Shown: piece by piece, positions 1 through 8,519 of the stretch
Position numbering within the stretch: position 1 is the first letter of the stretch
How the letters are laid out: every line of letters begins with the position of its first letter
Source of the DNA: JACJWR01 sp963842975
GTDB taxonomy: Bacteria > Actinomycetota > Actinomycetes > S36-B12 > UBA10799
NCBI GenBank assembly: GCA_963842975.1
Contig: CAWJIH010000009.1
Span: forward strand, 1-64,000
DNA length: 64,000 nucleotides
Direction of reading: 5' to 3'
Program-made: the position numbers and the translations under genes
Notes under the pieces: generated by a model
Databases searched by the model: none
What the model saw: only the letters and a program-made list of their open reading frames with translations
What the model was told of the DNA's origin: nothing

Positions 1-27
1 CGCTGGGCAGTGCGACATGGGCACAGC

Positions 28-66
28 ACGAGTCCCCGACACCTCATGCGGGTGCCGGGGACTCGT
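28..66 (-). terminator. Strong hairpin after the proline-rich membrane protein gene
   Basis: Positions 28-43 and 51-66 form a 16-bp inverted repeat (left arm ACGAGTCCCCGACACC) with one A-C mismatch around a 7-base loop. It lies directly beyond the stop codon of the minus-strand gene ending at 74, so it probably terminates that transcript. No clear U-tract is seen, which is common in high-GC actinobacteria. Confidence 0.7.
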
Positions 67-73
67 GAAGGGG

Positions 74-904
74 TCAGGCTGCGATTGGCTCGTTGCGGAA
101 CTGCCGGTACATGTTCGCGATGAACAGGGTCTGGAACGGCAGCACGACGAGGGCCCCGATACCGCAGGTCAAGAAGGTGACGATATATGCGATGGCGACG
201 ACCACAAGAGTGATGACTGCCGGCCCCTTGTTGGCAGACACCATCCGCCAGGATTCGCCGAATGACTTGAACACACCTTGGCCGGTGTCGAGGGCCGAGA
301 ACTGGGCGAACTGCCAGGCCCAGATCGCCAGCAGACCGGGAATCAGGCAGAGGATTAATCCGAAGCCCACGGCCAGGCCGAACAGGATCGAGACGAACGC
401 GTACTGCCAGAAGTGCCGCGGGTTCCACAGGTCAGAGAACTCGGGCTTCTCGCCGCGGGTGATCTTCAGCGCCGCGTTGATCAGTCCGATCTGAGCGATC
501 ACGCCCAGCACCCAGAACAGGACGCCAAGGAAGACCGACAAGATCCCCATACCGGCGATGAACCCGATGGATCCGGCGCCTTCGGTCAAGCAGTCAGCCA
601 GGGCTTCGCCCGTGAGGTCGCCGCAGTCGTTGACCGTGTCGACACTCGTGGACGTCGCGGTACGAGCGCCATAGCCGAGACCCTGAATGACCATGATGAC
701 GGCGGCGAACGCGATCAGGATGCCTGCGTTCTGACCGAACTTGTTGAAGGCCCATTTGATGCCATCACCGATTTGTGGCCCGGCGCTCGCCGGTTGCCCA
801 GGCGGCATCGGAGGCATGCCCCCGCCCGGCGGTGGCGGTGGAAAAGAGCCGCCAGGGGGTGGCGGAGGGGGCGAACCGGGGGGAACTGGGGGGTTGGTGG
901 ACAT
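74..904 (-). CDS. Proline-rich N-terminus membrane protein, function unknown
   Basis: A 276-residue protein. Residues 1-40 are an almost pure proline/glycine low-complexity cytoplasmic tail, followed by about five hydrophobic membrane segments (about 58-78, 113-145, 170-200, and two between 225 and 262). Pro-rich tails of this kind precede DUF-type integral membrane proteins in many actinobacteria and are thought to serve in protein-protein contacts. The ATG start fits the beginning of the proline tract, and a strong hairpin follows the stop. It stands alone between a terminator and a divergent-looking gap of about 160 bp. No catalytic motif is visible, so the function is unknown; a glycerophosphodiesterase-membrane-domain or DUF975-like fold is only a guess. 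Confidence 0.75.
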   Translation of the reverse strand: MSTNPPVPPGSPPPPPPGGSFPPPPPGGGMPPMPPGQPASAGPQIGDGIKWAFNKFGQNAGILIAFAAVIMVIQGLGYGARTATSTSVDTVNDCGDLTGEALADCLTEGAGSIGFIAGMGILSVFLGVLFWVLGVIAQIGLINAALKITRGEKPEFSDLWNPRHFWQYAFVSILFGLAVGFGLILCLIPGLLAIWAWQFAQFSALDTGQGVFKSFGESWRMVSANKGPAVITLVVVAIAYIVTFLTCGIGALVVLPFQTLFIANMYRQFRNEPIAA

Positions 905-1061
905 TCATGCCTCCGAGGTCGTTAGGGGTGTGCGGGCAGGGGAAGGTGCAGTCCGGATAGTAGTACGGCGGTCAAGAAAACTTTGGAATTTCCACGGTCA
1001 ACCACGCCGGGCCGGACACAACACCCTCGGACCGGCCCATCAATCCCGTACCGCGTGCCGG

Positions 1062-2045
1062 CTACAGCGATCCGAGCAGACCCTCCAACCGGGCGAAACT
1101 GGCTTCCATGCCCTCCGCCATCCCCGTGGCCAGCACCGCGTTGCGGGTGTCGCGGTCGGGGTAGCTGATGAGCAGGGTCACCAACGTCGCGCCGTCCTCG
1201 TGCTGCAGGCCTAGATCATTAGTTGTCGCTGGATAGTCGGTGTCAACCATGTGTTCAGTCGTCACCCAGCGCCGTGGCGGATCGATGAGCAGAGTTTCGC
1301 CGTCGAACCCAAACCGCTGGCCATCCGTGCCGGGCGTCGGTTCCCATTCGTACTCGAACCTGCCGCCGACCCACGCCTCCACCTGACACACGGACATCCG
1401 CCACCCCTCTGGGCCCAGCATCCACCGGCGGATCAGGTCGGGCTCCACGTGGGCTCGCCACACCAGTTCGATTGGCCCTTCGATCAGGCGAGTGATGCGG
1501 GCTTGATTGTCGCCGAGTACCTCGACCTCGGTGCCTTTGCCTTCGGCGAAGGCGCGCAGCCCAGCCAGCACTTGGTCGAGTTGATTCATCGCCAGGGGAG
1601 CGGCTTCCACTGCCCCCATCTCGACGATCTTCGCAAGGTCGTCGGCCGACGTGAAGTACGTCGTGTTCGTCAGCTTTGACCCAGTCGGCGTCGCCGCAAA
1701 CTCGAACGTCATCCGCATCGTCGGGAAACTCTCGGACGCGCGGCCATCGACGTCGCCGACGAAGGAGTCGAGGACCTCGAACCGAAGGGGCTCCTCGATT
1801 GCCAGGAACTCCCAGGCGCTGTGGATGGTCTGACCGGTTGGACTCGTCATGTGGTAGCGCGCCATGCCGCCCACAGCGAGGTCGAATTCGGTGAAGGTGG
1901 CGGGCCAACCGGGAGGCCCCCAGAATCGCTCGAGCTGGCGCGGATCGGTGAACGCCAGCCACAGCCGCTCGACCGGCACAGGGAACTCGGCGGTGAGGGC
2001 CATGGTGAGCGACTGGGGGTCGGTGGTGACGTCGGTGACGGGCAT
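1062..2045 (-). CDS. Tandem SRPBCC (AHSA1/START-like) domain protein
   Basis: A 327-residue protein made of two AHSA1-type SRPBCC ligand-binding domains, about residues 15-160 and 170-325. Each begins with the typical vE.vW.a.tdP..l.rW..p pattern (WLAFTDPRQLERFWGP; VWRAHVEPDLIRRWMLGP) and ends with a long helix. Such proteins are usually about 150 residues, so this is an in-line duplication. It starts one base after the stop of the ArsR regulator gene (TGA-C-ATG), a very common actinobacterial pair in which the ArsR protein controls the SRPBCC partner. The ligand is unknown. The family call is firm; the function is not. Confidence 0.88.
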   Translation of the reverse strand: MPVTDVTTDPQSLTMALTAEFPVPVERLWLAFTDPRQLERFWGPPGWPATFTEFDLAVGGMARYHMTSPTGQTIHSAWEFLAIEEPLRFEVLDSFVGDVDGRASESFPTMRMTFEFAATPTGSKLTNTTYFTSADDLAKIVEMGAVEAAPLAMNQLDQVLAGLRAFAEGKGTEVEVLGDNQARITRLIEGPIELVWRAHVEPDLIRRWMLGPEGWRMSVCQVEAWVGGRFEYEWEPTPGTDGQRFGFDGETLLIDPPRRWVTTEHMVDTDYPATTNDLGLQHEDGATLVTLLISYPDRDTRNAVLATGMAEGMEASFARLEGLLGSL

Positions 2046-2046
2046 G

Positions 2047-2433
2047 TCAGGCTCCTGATTGGGTGGGTGGGAAAGCGGTTGAGTCGTCGGTCGCGGTCAT
2101 GTCGCTGCTGAGTAGATCGTCGAGACGATCCACCCGAGACCGCCACAGGCTCTCGTAGTCGGCGAGCAAAGCCTGGGCCCGCGCGATTGCGTCCGGATTG
2201 GCTCGAATCCGACGCTCTCGGCCATCCACGCGCTTGACCACCAATTGCGCGGCCGTCAGGACGGCGACGTGCTTCTGCACCGCCGCATAGGACATCCGGT
2301 AGCGCTTGGCCAGTTCAGAAACCGACTGTTCCTCGCCCGCGGTCCGGCGCAAGATGTCGCGACGCGTCGAATCTGCCAGGGCCCCAAACAACTGGTCGAC
2401 CTCGGCGTCGCTGAGTTCATAATGTGCAACCAT
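2047..2433 (-). CDS. ArsR-family winged-helix transcriptional regulator
   Basis: A 128-residue ArsR/HTH_20-type regulator. Residues 10-95 form the winged helix: the LFGALADSTRRDILRR opening helix, the SVSELAKRYRMSYAAVQKHV recognition region, and the wing around VDGRERRIRANP. No metal-binding CxC pair is present, so it belongs to the non-metal subgroup that travels with AHSA1/SRPBCC genes. It is the first gene of a two-gene transcript with the tandem SRPBCC gene and probably autoregulates it. The ligand is unknown. Confidence 0.88.
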   Translation of the reverse strand: MVAHYELSDAEVDQLFGALADSTRRDILRRTAGEEQSVSELAKRYRMSYAAVQKHVAVLTAAQLVVKRVDGRERRIRANPDAIARAQALLADYESLWRSRVDRLDDLLSSDMTATDDSTAFPPTQSGA

Positions 2434-2483
2434 TTGGTTGTAGGTTAGGCGCTGGGTCCACGGAGGTCAATCTGAAATCGAGT

Positions 2484-3165
2484 TCAGGTGGCCCCTGGCG
2501 CGGTATGTGCGGCGTCGACCAGGGCCGACACTTCTTCGACCGACATCGCGCCTTGCGTACCGCCGGCGGAGGCGTGCACCTCCGCAACGCCACAGGAGGC
2601 CAGTTGCGGCACATCCGCTGCGCGAATCGAGCCAGCCGCCATCACGGTGATGCCGCACGACCTTCCCGCCTCGGCCAAGTCGGACAACAGGTCCAGGTGG
2701 TCGACTGCGCGGCCCGGTCGGCCGCTGGTGAGGACCCTTGCAAAGCCCAGTTCGGCAAGTCTGGTCAACGCGCGGCGCTGGTCGGTGACGTGGTCGAACG
2801 CGCGGTGAAATGTGAGTGCGAGTCCCGGCGCCTCGGCCACGACGCGCTCGAGCAGTGGCCAATCCGGTTCCGATTCGGTGACGTCGAGGGCACCGACGAC
2901 CGCACCGGGGTAGCCGAGACGCCGCACTGTCGGCCATTGCCGCGAGCATGGCCACCTCGTCGTCACCAGTTGCGACGAAAGCCGGTCGAGGACGCACGAT
3001 CGGATGCACGGGCGCCTCGATCGTCGATGCCTGCTCGAGGGAGACTCGGGTTGGCGTCAACCCGTCGGCTTCCGGTGCCCGGCAAAGTTCGATGCGGTCC
3101 GCGCCGGCTGCAATTGCGGCGACGGCGTCTACCACCGAATAGGCGCAGATCTCCAGTACGGCCAT
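2484..3165 (-). pseudogene. cutC: CutC family protein, split by a single-base frameshift
   Basis: The start at 3165 gives a CutC N-terminus (LEICAYSVVDA, GADRIELCRAPEADGLTP, HPIVRPRPAFV) that reads well to about 2925. The rest (VRRLGYPGAVVGALDV, LTFHRAFDH, RVLTSGRPGRA, GSIRAADVPQL, EVHASAGG) is in another frame down to 2484. One missing base near 2924, in AGTGCGGCG, restores a complete TIM-barrel CutC of about 227 residues, the normal family length. CutC proteins are linked to copper homeostasis, although the biochemistry is unsettled. The gene is either a recent pseudogene or hit by an assembly indel; the intact flanking codons favour the latter. Confidence 0.8.
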
Positions 3166-3372
3166 GGGCAGTCGCCGCCTTCCAAGTGTCAGGGGAGCAG
3201 TGATCAACTCTTACCACTACTCCTTCCAGTCATGGGCGGTGCCAGTTGATCGCCTGGTTCGAGGTGACGATTCAGGCGAAAGCCCACAGCAATGTGGCTG
3301 CCACGTAGGCGGTCGCACGGGAGTCGGGAATCCACTGACGTCGCCACTGCACCCGACTGTCAAGATGCGAAT

Positions 3373-4020
3373 GTGGACCTGTCCTTCCTGCCGGCCTTCC
3401 TGGCCGCGGTATTGCTGATCTCAGCAACTCCCGGTCCGGCCATGGCGCTGATCCTGCAGCGCGCCGGCGTCCACGGTTTTCGCGCGGCGATACCCACTGT
3501 GCTGGGCTTGGAGATGGGGCTCTTCCTCTGGGCGCTGGCGGCCGGGCTGGGACTCGCTGCCCTAGTGGCGGCCTCAGAGGTCGCTTTCTGGATTCTGCGG
3601 GTCGTCGGTGCCGGGGTCCTGATCTACCTGGGCTGGAAGGCGTTGCGCGCCGGCTGGCGGCTGCGCGAGCGCGCTGGCGGACAGCCGATGCCCGCTCCGC
3701 CGAATCCGCGGTCGGGCAGTGGGGCATTCATCGAGGCGCTCACAGTTCAACTTGCCAACCCCAAAGCCGCGTTCTTCCTGATGGCCTTCTACCCGCAGTT
3801 CCTCCCAACTGAGGGTCCGGTGTTGTCCGCGACGATCGCCCTCGGATTGCTCCAGGTGACGGTGGAGACGCTGCTCTACCTTGGGTTGGCCGGCGCGGTC
3901 GGCTGGGCAACGGGTTGGTTCTCGCGGGTTGCGGTGCGGCGACGGCTGGATTACGCCAGCGGTGCGGTGCTGGTGGGGTTGGGCCTGCGCGTGGCGTTGA
4001 CCTCACGACCCGCGGTCTGA
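3373..4020 (+). CDS. LysE/RhtB-family amino-acid exporter
   Basis: A 215-residue integral membrane protein with the RhtB/LysE layout of about six membrane segments. The family signature is near the N-terminus (ISATPGPAMALILQRAG) and the second half has the conserved LANPKAAFFLMAFYPQF. The likely start is the GTG at 3373, giving VDLSFLPAFLAAVLL; upstream codons in this frame do not look coding. These proteins export amino acids or their analogues by proton-motive force. The gene is divergent from cutC across about 200 bp. The substrate cannot be read from the sequence. Confidence 0.85.
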   Translation: MDLSFLPAFLAAVLLISATPGPAMALILQRAGVHGFRAAIPTVLGLEMGLFLWALAAGLGLAALVAASEVAFWILRVVGAGVLIYLGWKALRAGWRLRERAGGQPMPAPPNPRSGSGAFIEALTVQLANPKAAFFLMAFYPQFLPTEGPVLSATIALGLLQVTVETLLYLGLAGAVGWATGWFSRVAVRRRLDYASGAVLVGLGLRVALTSRPAV

Positions 4021-4120
4021 CGGTTGCCCACCGCGGGTGCCGTGTTCGGGCTGAAACGGCGGGCGCGGTCCGGATCACGTTGAGAGAAGCCGGGCGGCCG
4101 ACCTGACGTACCCTGACGAC

Positions 4121-4423
4121 ATGGGCGAGTTCGAGCTCCCAGGAGGGGCGCTTCGGCGCTCGACCGACACTCTGGTGAACGTCGGACTCGCGGCTGCGGT
4201 CTTCCTTGCGGTCACCGTGGAGGCGTGGCTACGGCCGTCAAGCCTTGGTCCCATCGGCGAAGGCGAAGAGTCGGAGCGGCACGAAGAACTCGAGGAGTTG
4301 TTCTCCGACGAGCCGTGGGAAGTAGTCGGTGATTTCAACCTACTGGCGGTCCTGCTGATCGCCGCCGTCGCTGCGGCCTGCATTCTGGCGCAACGCCGCT
4401 GGCCCCTGGTTCCGTCCCCGTAA
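4121..4423 (+). CDS. Small hypothetical membrane protein
   Basis: A 100-residue protein with two hydrophobic segments (about 18-37 and 72-91) separated by a glutamate-rich loop (EGEESERHEELEELF). Its ATG follows the LysE-type gene by about 100 bp on the same strand. I do not recognise a family. The coding call rests on the coherent two-helix topology and absence of a better reading on the other strand. Confidence 0.5.
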   Translation: MGEFELPGGALRRSTDTLVNVGLAAAVFLAVTVEAWLRPSSLGPIGEGEESERHEELEELFSDEPWEVVGDFNLLAVLLIAAVAAACILAQRRWPLVPSP

Positions 4424-4805
4424 TTCCTGGCCTGGCCGCCCCATACGCCTGAGCCAGGGGCTGCGGCGGGGAGGTTGTGCACCTCCTGCCCATCGGTCTC
4501 GGTCAGCGCACGAGTCGACACCGTCCCCAGTCGCAGGGTGGTCGCTTCTACGTACGCGTTCTGGGAGGAATCGTCCAATTTCCTGAGTCGAAATCCAACA
4601 GCGACAGGTGATCTCTGCCGTGGATCTCGGTGACTGTTCGGCGCTTGCACGACCGTGATGCAACCGGTTGGTCTTGGGCTACTCACCGTTGGCAGCGGGT
4701 GTGCGGACGGTTCCCGTCGCAGTGGTCACCGGCGCGTGCTCGCGCAGATATGGGTGACGCCTCACCGCGCCAGGAATCGGAAGTGGCCGTGAGCGCCTGA
4801 CGCGG
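4424..4805. other. Intergenic stretch without a recognisable gene
   Basis: About 380 bp between the small membrane protein and the convergent SDR gene. Open frames exist on the minus strand but translate to Arg/Pro/Ser-rich text without motifs. No tRNA-like or strong terminator-like structure was found. It may hold decayed sequence. Confidence 0.4.
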
Positions 4806-5594
4806 CTACAGCGTGCGCTTGGTGAGTACGCCGGAGACCTTTCGCGTGAGCCAACTCGGGGACACCTTCGACCCCGCGGCGATCGCGGCATTCAGGTATC
4901 CGGGGATGCTCACCGAGCGTCCTCGGTCAAGGTCGCGCAGGGCGGTGTCGACCGCATGCTCTGGCGTCGAGACCATGAGCGAAGGCAGTTGGGAGAATTT
5001 CGCACCGGCCCGATCGGCGAAGCCGGTTTCGGTGAAACCAGGGCAGACCAGCAGCACCCGCACGCCGCTGCCACTGACCTCCTCGGCGAGCGCCTGGCTG
5101 AAACTGTCCACGTAGGCTTTGGTCGCCGCGTAGACGGCCTCATGCGGGATCGGCTGGAACCCTGCAGTGGACCCCATGTTGATGATCGCGCCGCCGCCAC
5201 GGTCAACCATTCCCACGGCCGCCGCCCGCGATAGCACCGTCAGCGCCTCCACGTTGAGTCGAATCTGCCCGATCTGCTCGTCGGCGTCGAGTTCCACCAC
5301 ATCGCCCACCGCTCCGTAGCCGGCGCTGTTGACTAGCACCGAGGCGCTGGCCGCCTGCTGCGCCACCAGCGCGACCCCTTCGGCCGTGGCCAGATCCGCG
5401 CTCACCACTTCCACGAGGACTCTGGCATGTTCGGTGACCTCGTTCGCTAGTCGCTCGAGCTCGTCGGTGCGTCGAGCCACCAGGACGAGGTCGTGGTCAC
5501 GGTCGGCGAGTCGGTGGGCAAATACCTCACCGATGCCGCTGGAGGCGCCGGTGATGACGGCAAGCGGACGGGTGAAGGGTCCGTTTGAAGACAT
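4806..5594 (-). CDS. Short-chain dehydrogenase/reductase (classical SDR)
   Basis: A 262-residue classical SDR. The NAD(P)-binding TGASSGIG lies near residue 15, the NSAG motif near 88, and the catalytic Ser-Tyr-Lys triad is represented by NMGSTAGF and the YAATK motif about 20 residues later. An SDR of this type reduces carbonyls or oxidises alcohols in the cytoplasm; residues around NAD/NADP selection (VARRTDELERL) with an Arg pair suggest NADP(H). It is divergently arranged with the molybdenum-cofactor gene across about 190 bp. The substrate is unknown. Confidence 0.88.
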   Translation of the reverse strand: MSSNGPFTRPLAVITGASSGIGEVFAHRLADRDHDLVLVARRTDELERLANEVTEHARVLVEVVSADLATAEGVALVAQQAASASVLVNSAGYGAVGDVVELDADEQIGQIRLNVEALTVLSRAAAVGMVDRGGGAIINMGSTAGFQPIPHEAVYAATKAYVDSFSQALAEEVSGSGVRVLLVCPGFTETGFADRAGAKFSQLPSLMVSTPEHAVDTALRDLDRGRSVSIPGYLNAAIAAGSKVSPSWLTRKVSGVLTKRTL

Positions 5595-5781
5595 GTGGCC
5601 ACTCTATTGCCGAACACTGTCAGGGTGCGATGTGATCACTCACCGAGGGCTCGGCCCATACTCCGGAGCCGCTCTTCGATTGCGGTCACCCGCACGGCAA
5701 GCTAAGCGTCGGCTGCTGACCGGTCTCGTTCATACTTTCAGTCTGGCATCGGCGAATCCCCCCGAGTGCCACACTTGACCC

Positions 5782-6789
5782 GTGCATACTCCAATTGGTT
5801 CAAAGGGTGTGGCACCCGCGGCGGTCATCACCTGCTCGGATTCGGTGGCGTCCGGACGAGCCGTGGATCGCTCCGGGCCGCTGGCGGCGTCCCTGCTTTC
5901 AGAACTGGGATTCACTGCCAGCGCTCCCATCGTGGTCCCCGACGACCAGCCGGCCATCATCGCGGCGGTCACGGCAGCCATCGACGCGGGTAATCGCCTG
6001 ATCGTCACCACGGGTGGCACCGGACTCGGACCCAGGGACGTCACCATTGACGCGGTAGTCGGGATGGGCGGCTGCGGCATACCTGGAATGGGCGAAGCGA
6101 TGCGCGCGGCTGCGAGAGCCCGCGTGCCGACAACTGATCTATCCCGGTCGGGGGGTTTCACGCTGGGCCAGACGTTGGTGCTGTGCCTGCCTGGAAGCCG
6201 AGGGGGAGTGAGCGATGGTTTGGCAACTGTCGGAGGGCTGCTGATCCATGCGATCTCCATGCTCGACGGCGGTGGGCACGGCAGTGAGCACGGCGGTGGG
6301 CACGGCAGTGAGCACGGCCAGGCGCCAGCGCCGGGAGCGGACGGCAAGGTTTCACAGGTCAGCCCGCAGACGTCAGCTATGAACGCATCGGTGCAGTCCG
6401 AACCGATTGACCTCTCACAGATGATCGCCGCTGTGACAGCCGATGACGCAGGCGCCGTAGTGACTTTCGAAGGCCGCGTGCGCAACCACGACGAAGGTCG
6501 CGAGGTACTGGACTTGCACTACTCGGCCCACCCGAACGCGGCGGAAATCCTGTCGGCTGCCGTGCGGAACCTCCTGGATTCGCGACCGGGCCTTCGGGTG
6601 GCCGCAGCACACCGTGTCGGGGACTTGAAAATTGGTGAACTCGCCTTTGCAGTCGCAGTTTCCTCGGCGCACCGTGGCGAGGCGTTCACCGCCTGCGCCG
6701 ACCTCGTCGACGAGGTCAAACGAATCCTGCCGGTGTGGAAACTGCAGCGCTTCGCTGACGGGCAGGAAGAGTGGGTGAACTGCGCCTGA
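5782..6789 (+). CDS. MogA/MoaB-MoaE fusion, molybdenum cofactor biosynthesis
   Basis: A 335-residue two-domain protein. Residues 1-160 form a MogA/MoaB-type domain (ITCSDSVASG; TTGGTGLGPRDVT; PGSRGG), which adenylylates molybdopterin before metal insertion. Residues 205-335 are MoaE, the large subunit of molybdopterin synthase, with FEGRVRNHDEGREV, HRVGDLKIGELA, SSAHRGEAF and the catalytic lysine region VKRILPVWK. The linker is His/Gly-rich, made by a 24-bp tandem duplication. The start is GTG at 5782. The partner MoaD and other Moco genes are not in this window. The fusion would couple MPT synthesis with the adenylylation step. Confidence 0.9.
   Translation: MHTPIGSKGVAPAAVITCSDSVASGRAVDRSGPLAASLLSELGFTASAPIVVPDDQPAIIAAVTAAIDAGNRLIVTTGGTGLGPRDVTIDAVVGMGGCGIPGMGEAMRAAARARVPTTDLSRSGGFTLGQTLVLCLPGSRGGVSDGLATVGGLLIHAISMLDGGGHGSEHGGGHGSEHGQAPAPGADGKVSQVSPQTSAMNASVQSEPIDLSQMIAAVTADDAGAVVTFEGRVRNHDEGREVLDLHYSAHPNAAEILSAAVRNLLDSRPGLRVAAAHRVGDLKIGELAFAVAVSSAHRGEAFTACADLVDEVKRILPVWKLQRFADGQEEWVNCA
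6271..6318 (+). repeat. 24-bp tandem duplication in the MogA-MoaE linker
   Basis: Two exact 24-base copies, 6271-6294 and 6295-6318, each encode the eight residues GGHGSEHG. They give the linker GGGHGSEHGGGHGSEHG, with four histidines and two glutamates. Length is a multiple of three, so the frame is kept. Copy-number variation between strains is likely. Confidence 0.95.
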
Positions 6790-6816
6790 CCGGTGCTGCC
6801 GCGGGACGAGTAGCGG

Positions 6817-7347
6817 CTACTTCTTCAACGGTCGCAAGTGCTCGCGTAACGCGTCTACCTGCTCAATCGTCCACTCCACCAATGGTTGGGTTTGCACCGT
6901 GGTGCCACTCACGTATTGGTCCAGATTGACCACGTAGTAGGTGCGGGCGTTGACGGTGTTGAGTTGGTGGTTGATCCGAACTTCGCCGGCCACCGGCATC
7001 TTGAACAGGTTCGCCAGGTCGGTCTTCCACATGGCTGCCAAGTCGTCGGGATCGGAGACCTTGTTGCGGATCTCGGCGGTGAAGCCCATCACGGTGCGGC
7101 TGCCCATGCCAGCCGACATGGCGCCCGAACCGGTTTTGCGGTCGACCACGACATACACCGCCGAGAGCACCTCGTCGTCGGGCAACTTGAACCCGATCAA
7201 CTGCCGGCCGGAATCGGCCACGATGCGATGGCAGCGCCAACCGTTGTGGGATAGCCCGCGGATCAACTCGCCGCAGACGATCTCGTCCTTCGATTCCCGC
7301 AGTTCGGACTTATGCGAGTAGTTGGTCATTGCGTTGAATAGGCCCAT
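6817..7347 (-). CDS. Conserved-looking hypothetical protein, partner of the GYF_2 gene
   Basis: A 176-residue soluble alpha/beta protein that I do not recognise. It opens MGLFNAMTNYSHKSEL and contains a run of alternating hydrophobic strands (SAVYVVVDRKTGSG; YYVVNLDQYV) compatible with a beta-rich fold. It has a good ribosome site (AGGAG, 7 bases before ATG). It follows the GYF_2-domain gene by 9 bp on the same strand, so the two are probably co-transcribed and act together. There is no signal peptide or membrane segment. Function unknown. Confidence 0.75.
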   Translation of the reverse strand: MGLFNAMTNYSHKSELRESKDEIVCGELIRGLSHNGWRCHRIVADSGRQLIGFKLPDDEVLSAVYVVVDRKTGSGAMSAGMGSRTVMGFTAEIRNKVSDPDDLAAMWKTDLANLFKMPVAGEVRINHQLNTVNARTYYVVNLDQYVSGTTVQTQPLVEWTIEQVDALREHLRPLKK

Positions 7348-7356
7348 GATGCGCTC

Positions 7357-8229
7357 CTAGGCTCCAAACCGTGCGTGGATGAAGGTTTTCATGGTGTAGA
7401 CGACACTCGCCAGGTGCTTGCGCAGCAGTTCGTGATCAACTGCGAGGTCGTGGTCGACGTAGCGCTCCAACTCGAGCAACAGATCCACTTGGGCGTAGAT
7501 GTAGCCGCTGGAAAGGTCCGCGTCGAAGGTCACTGTGCCCGGCTCTGGTGAGGCGATGAAAGTACTCTGCATCTCCTGGCGCACCGCGCCACTGACCTGC
7601 GAGAAATTCGGCACTCGCTGGCCGTAGCCGATGATCGCCGTGGCCCGGTGGCCGAGCATTTTTGCTGCTGCTGGATCCGGCGTCAGGTGTTCGATCGCGA
7701 CGGTCACGCGGGAATGGTCCGATGGCTCCTCGAACCGAAGCTGGTGATGCCCGCTGGTGACGGTGGAGCCGACATCCGGGGTGGATACCTGGCCTGCGAC
7801 CGCCCAGGCGCTTGCGGTATTCAGGTCGATGAGGGCATAGCCGCAGTCGACTAGTGCGGTGATCACCCCGCCGAGCATGGCCTCATCAATCGACGTGGCG
7901 AACTCGGTTTCTTTGTACATCTCCCAGCTTTGCGACACCAGGTCGATGAACTCATCGTCAAGTTCCTGGTCGGTGAGCCCGCTCATCAGCGCGTCGGACG
8001 CAGGTGCGGACACGTCGCCGTCCGCCTCCGGAGCAGCTGGCGTTGGCGACTCCACCTCAGCCACCTCGTTCAACGGGGCCCAACTTGCTGCGCCTTCCCA
8101 CCACACCATCGTCGAGGCTGGCACAGTTCCCGCCGCGACCCGCGCCAGCAGCACCTCATACGGTTCGGGCGCCAGTTGTCTGCCCTGCTGATCGATCCAA
8201 TGCACCATCTGCTGCGGTTCGGGTGGCAT
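7357..8229 (-). CDS. GYF_2 (DUF4339)-type domain protein, function unknown
   Basis: A 290-residue protein. Residues 8-58 resemble a GYF_2 domain (HWIDQQGRQLAPEP ... STMVWWEGAASWAPL), a small module for binding proline-rich or disordered partners. Residues 95-290 are an unrecognised, mostly hydrophilic domain with a long acidic start. A strong ribosome site (AAAGGAG, 9 bases upstream) supports the ATG. It is upstream of, and 9 bp from, the 176-residue partner. GYF_2 domains are often attached to membrane or secretion-related proteins, but no membrane segment is seen here. Confidence 0.72.
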   Translation of the reverse strand: MPPEPQQMVHWIDQQGRQLAPEPYEVLLARVAAGTVPASTMVWWEGAASWAPLNEVAEVESPTPAAPEADGDVSAPASDALMSGLTDQELDDEFIDLVSQSWEMYKETEFATSIDEAMLGGVITALVDCGYALIDLNTASAWAVAGQVSTPDVGSTVTSGHHQLRFEEPSDHSRVTVAIEHLTPDPAAAKMLGHRATAIIGYGQRVPNFSQVSGAVRQEMQSTFIASPEPGTVTFDADLSSGYIYAQVDLLLELERYVDHDLAVDHELLRKHLASVVYTMKTFIHARFGA

Positions 8230-8519
8230 AACGCACCGCTCCTTTGCTGCGTCGACAAGTCGAAGACCTGCCGTTGATGCTACGCCGCTGTGGTGAAGTA
8301 ATGCCCCAACTCCCGCCTGGCGCCCATGTGTCTCGATGATGATCTAGCGGTGTCGCGGGCTGCCGCCACGGGGTCTGACCAGATATCAGTGAGTCGAAAC
8401 GAGCGGCCTGGGCGTCGGGATCGACTACCTCCAATTCATGCATCATTTTTGGGTCGAAAACGGGGTAAACCCTGTTCGGTGCCGCGCTAGGCGTGCCGCG
8501 GACTGCAACAATGGCCGCC
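8230..8519. promoter_or_regulatory. Divergent upstream region of the transcarboxylase operon and the GYF_2 gene
   Basis: About 290 bp without a credible gene, lying between two divergent start codons, so it must hold the promoters of both transcripts. I could not place convincing -35/-10 boxes or a clear palindrome. Confidence 0.4.

Noticed and set aside
6271..6318. Tandem 24-bp repeat considered as a CRISPR-like or regulatory repeat
   Set aside because: Only two copies, no spacers, and it is in frame inside a coding linker.
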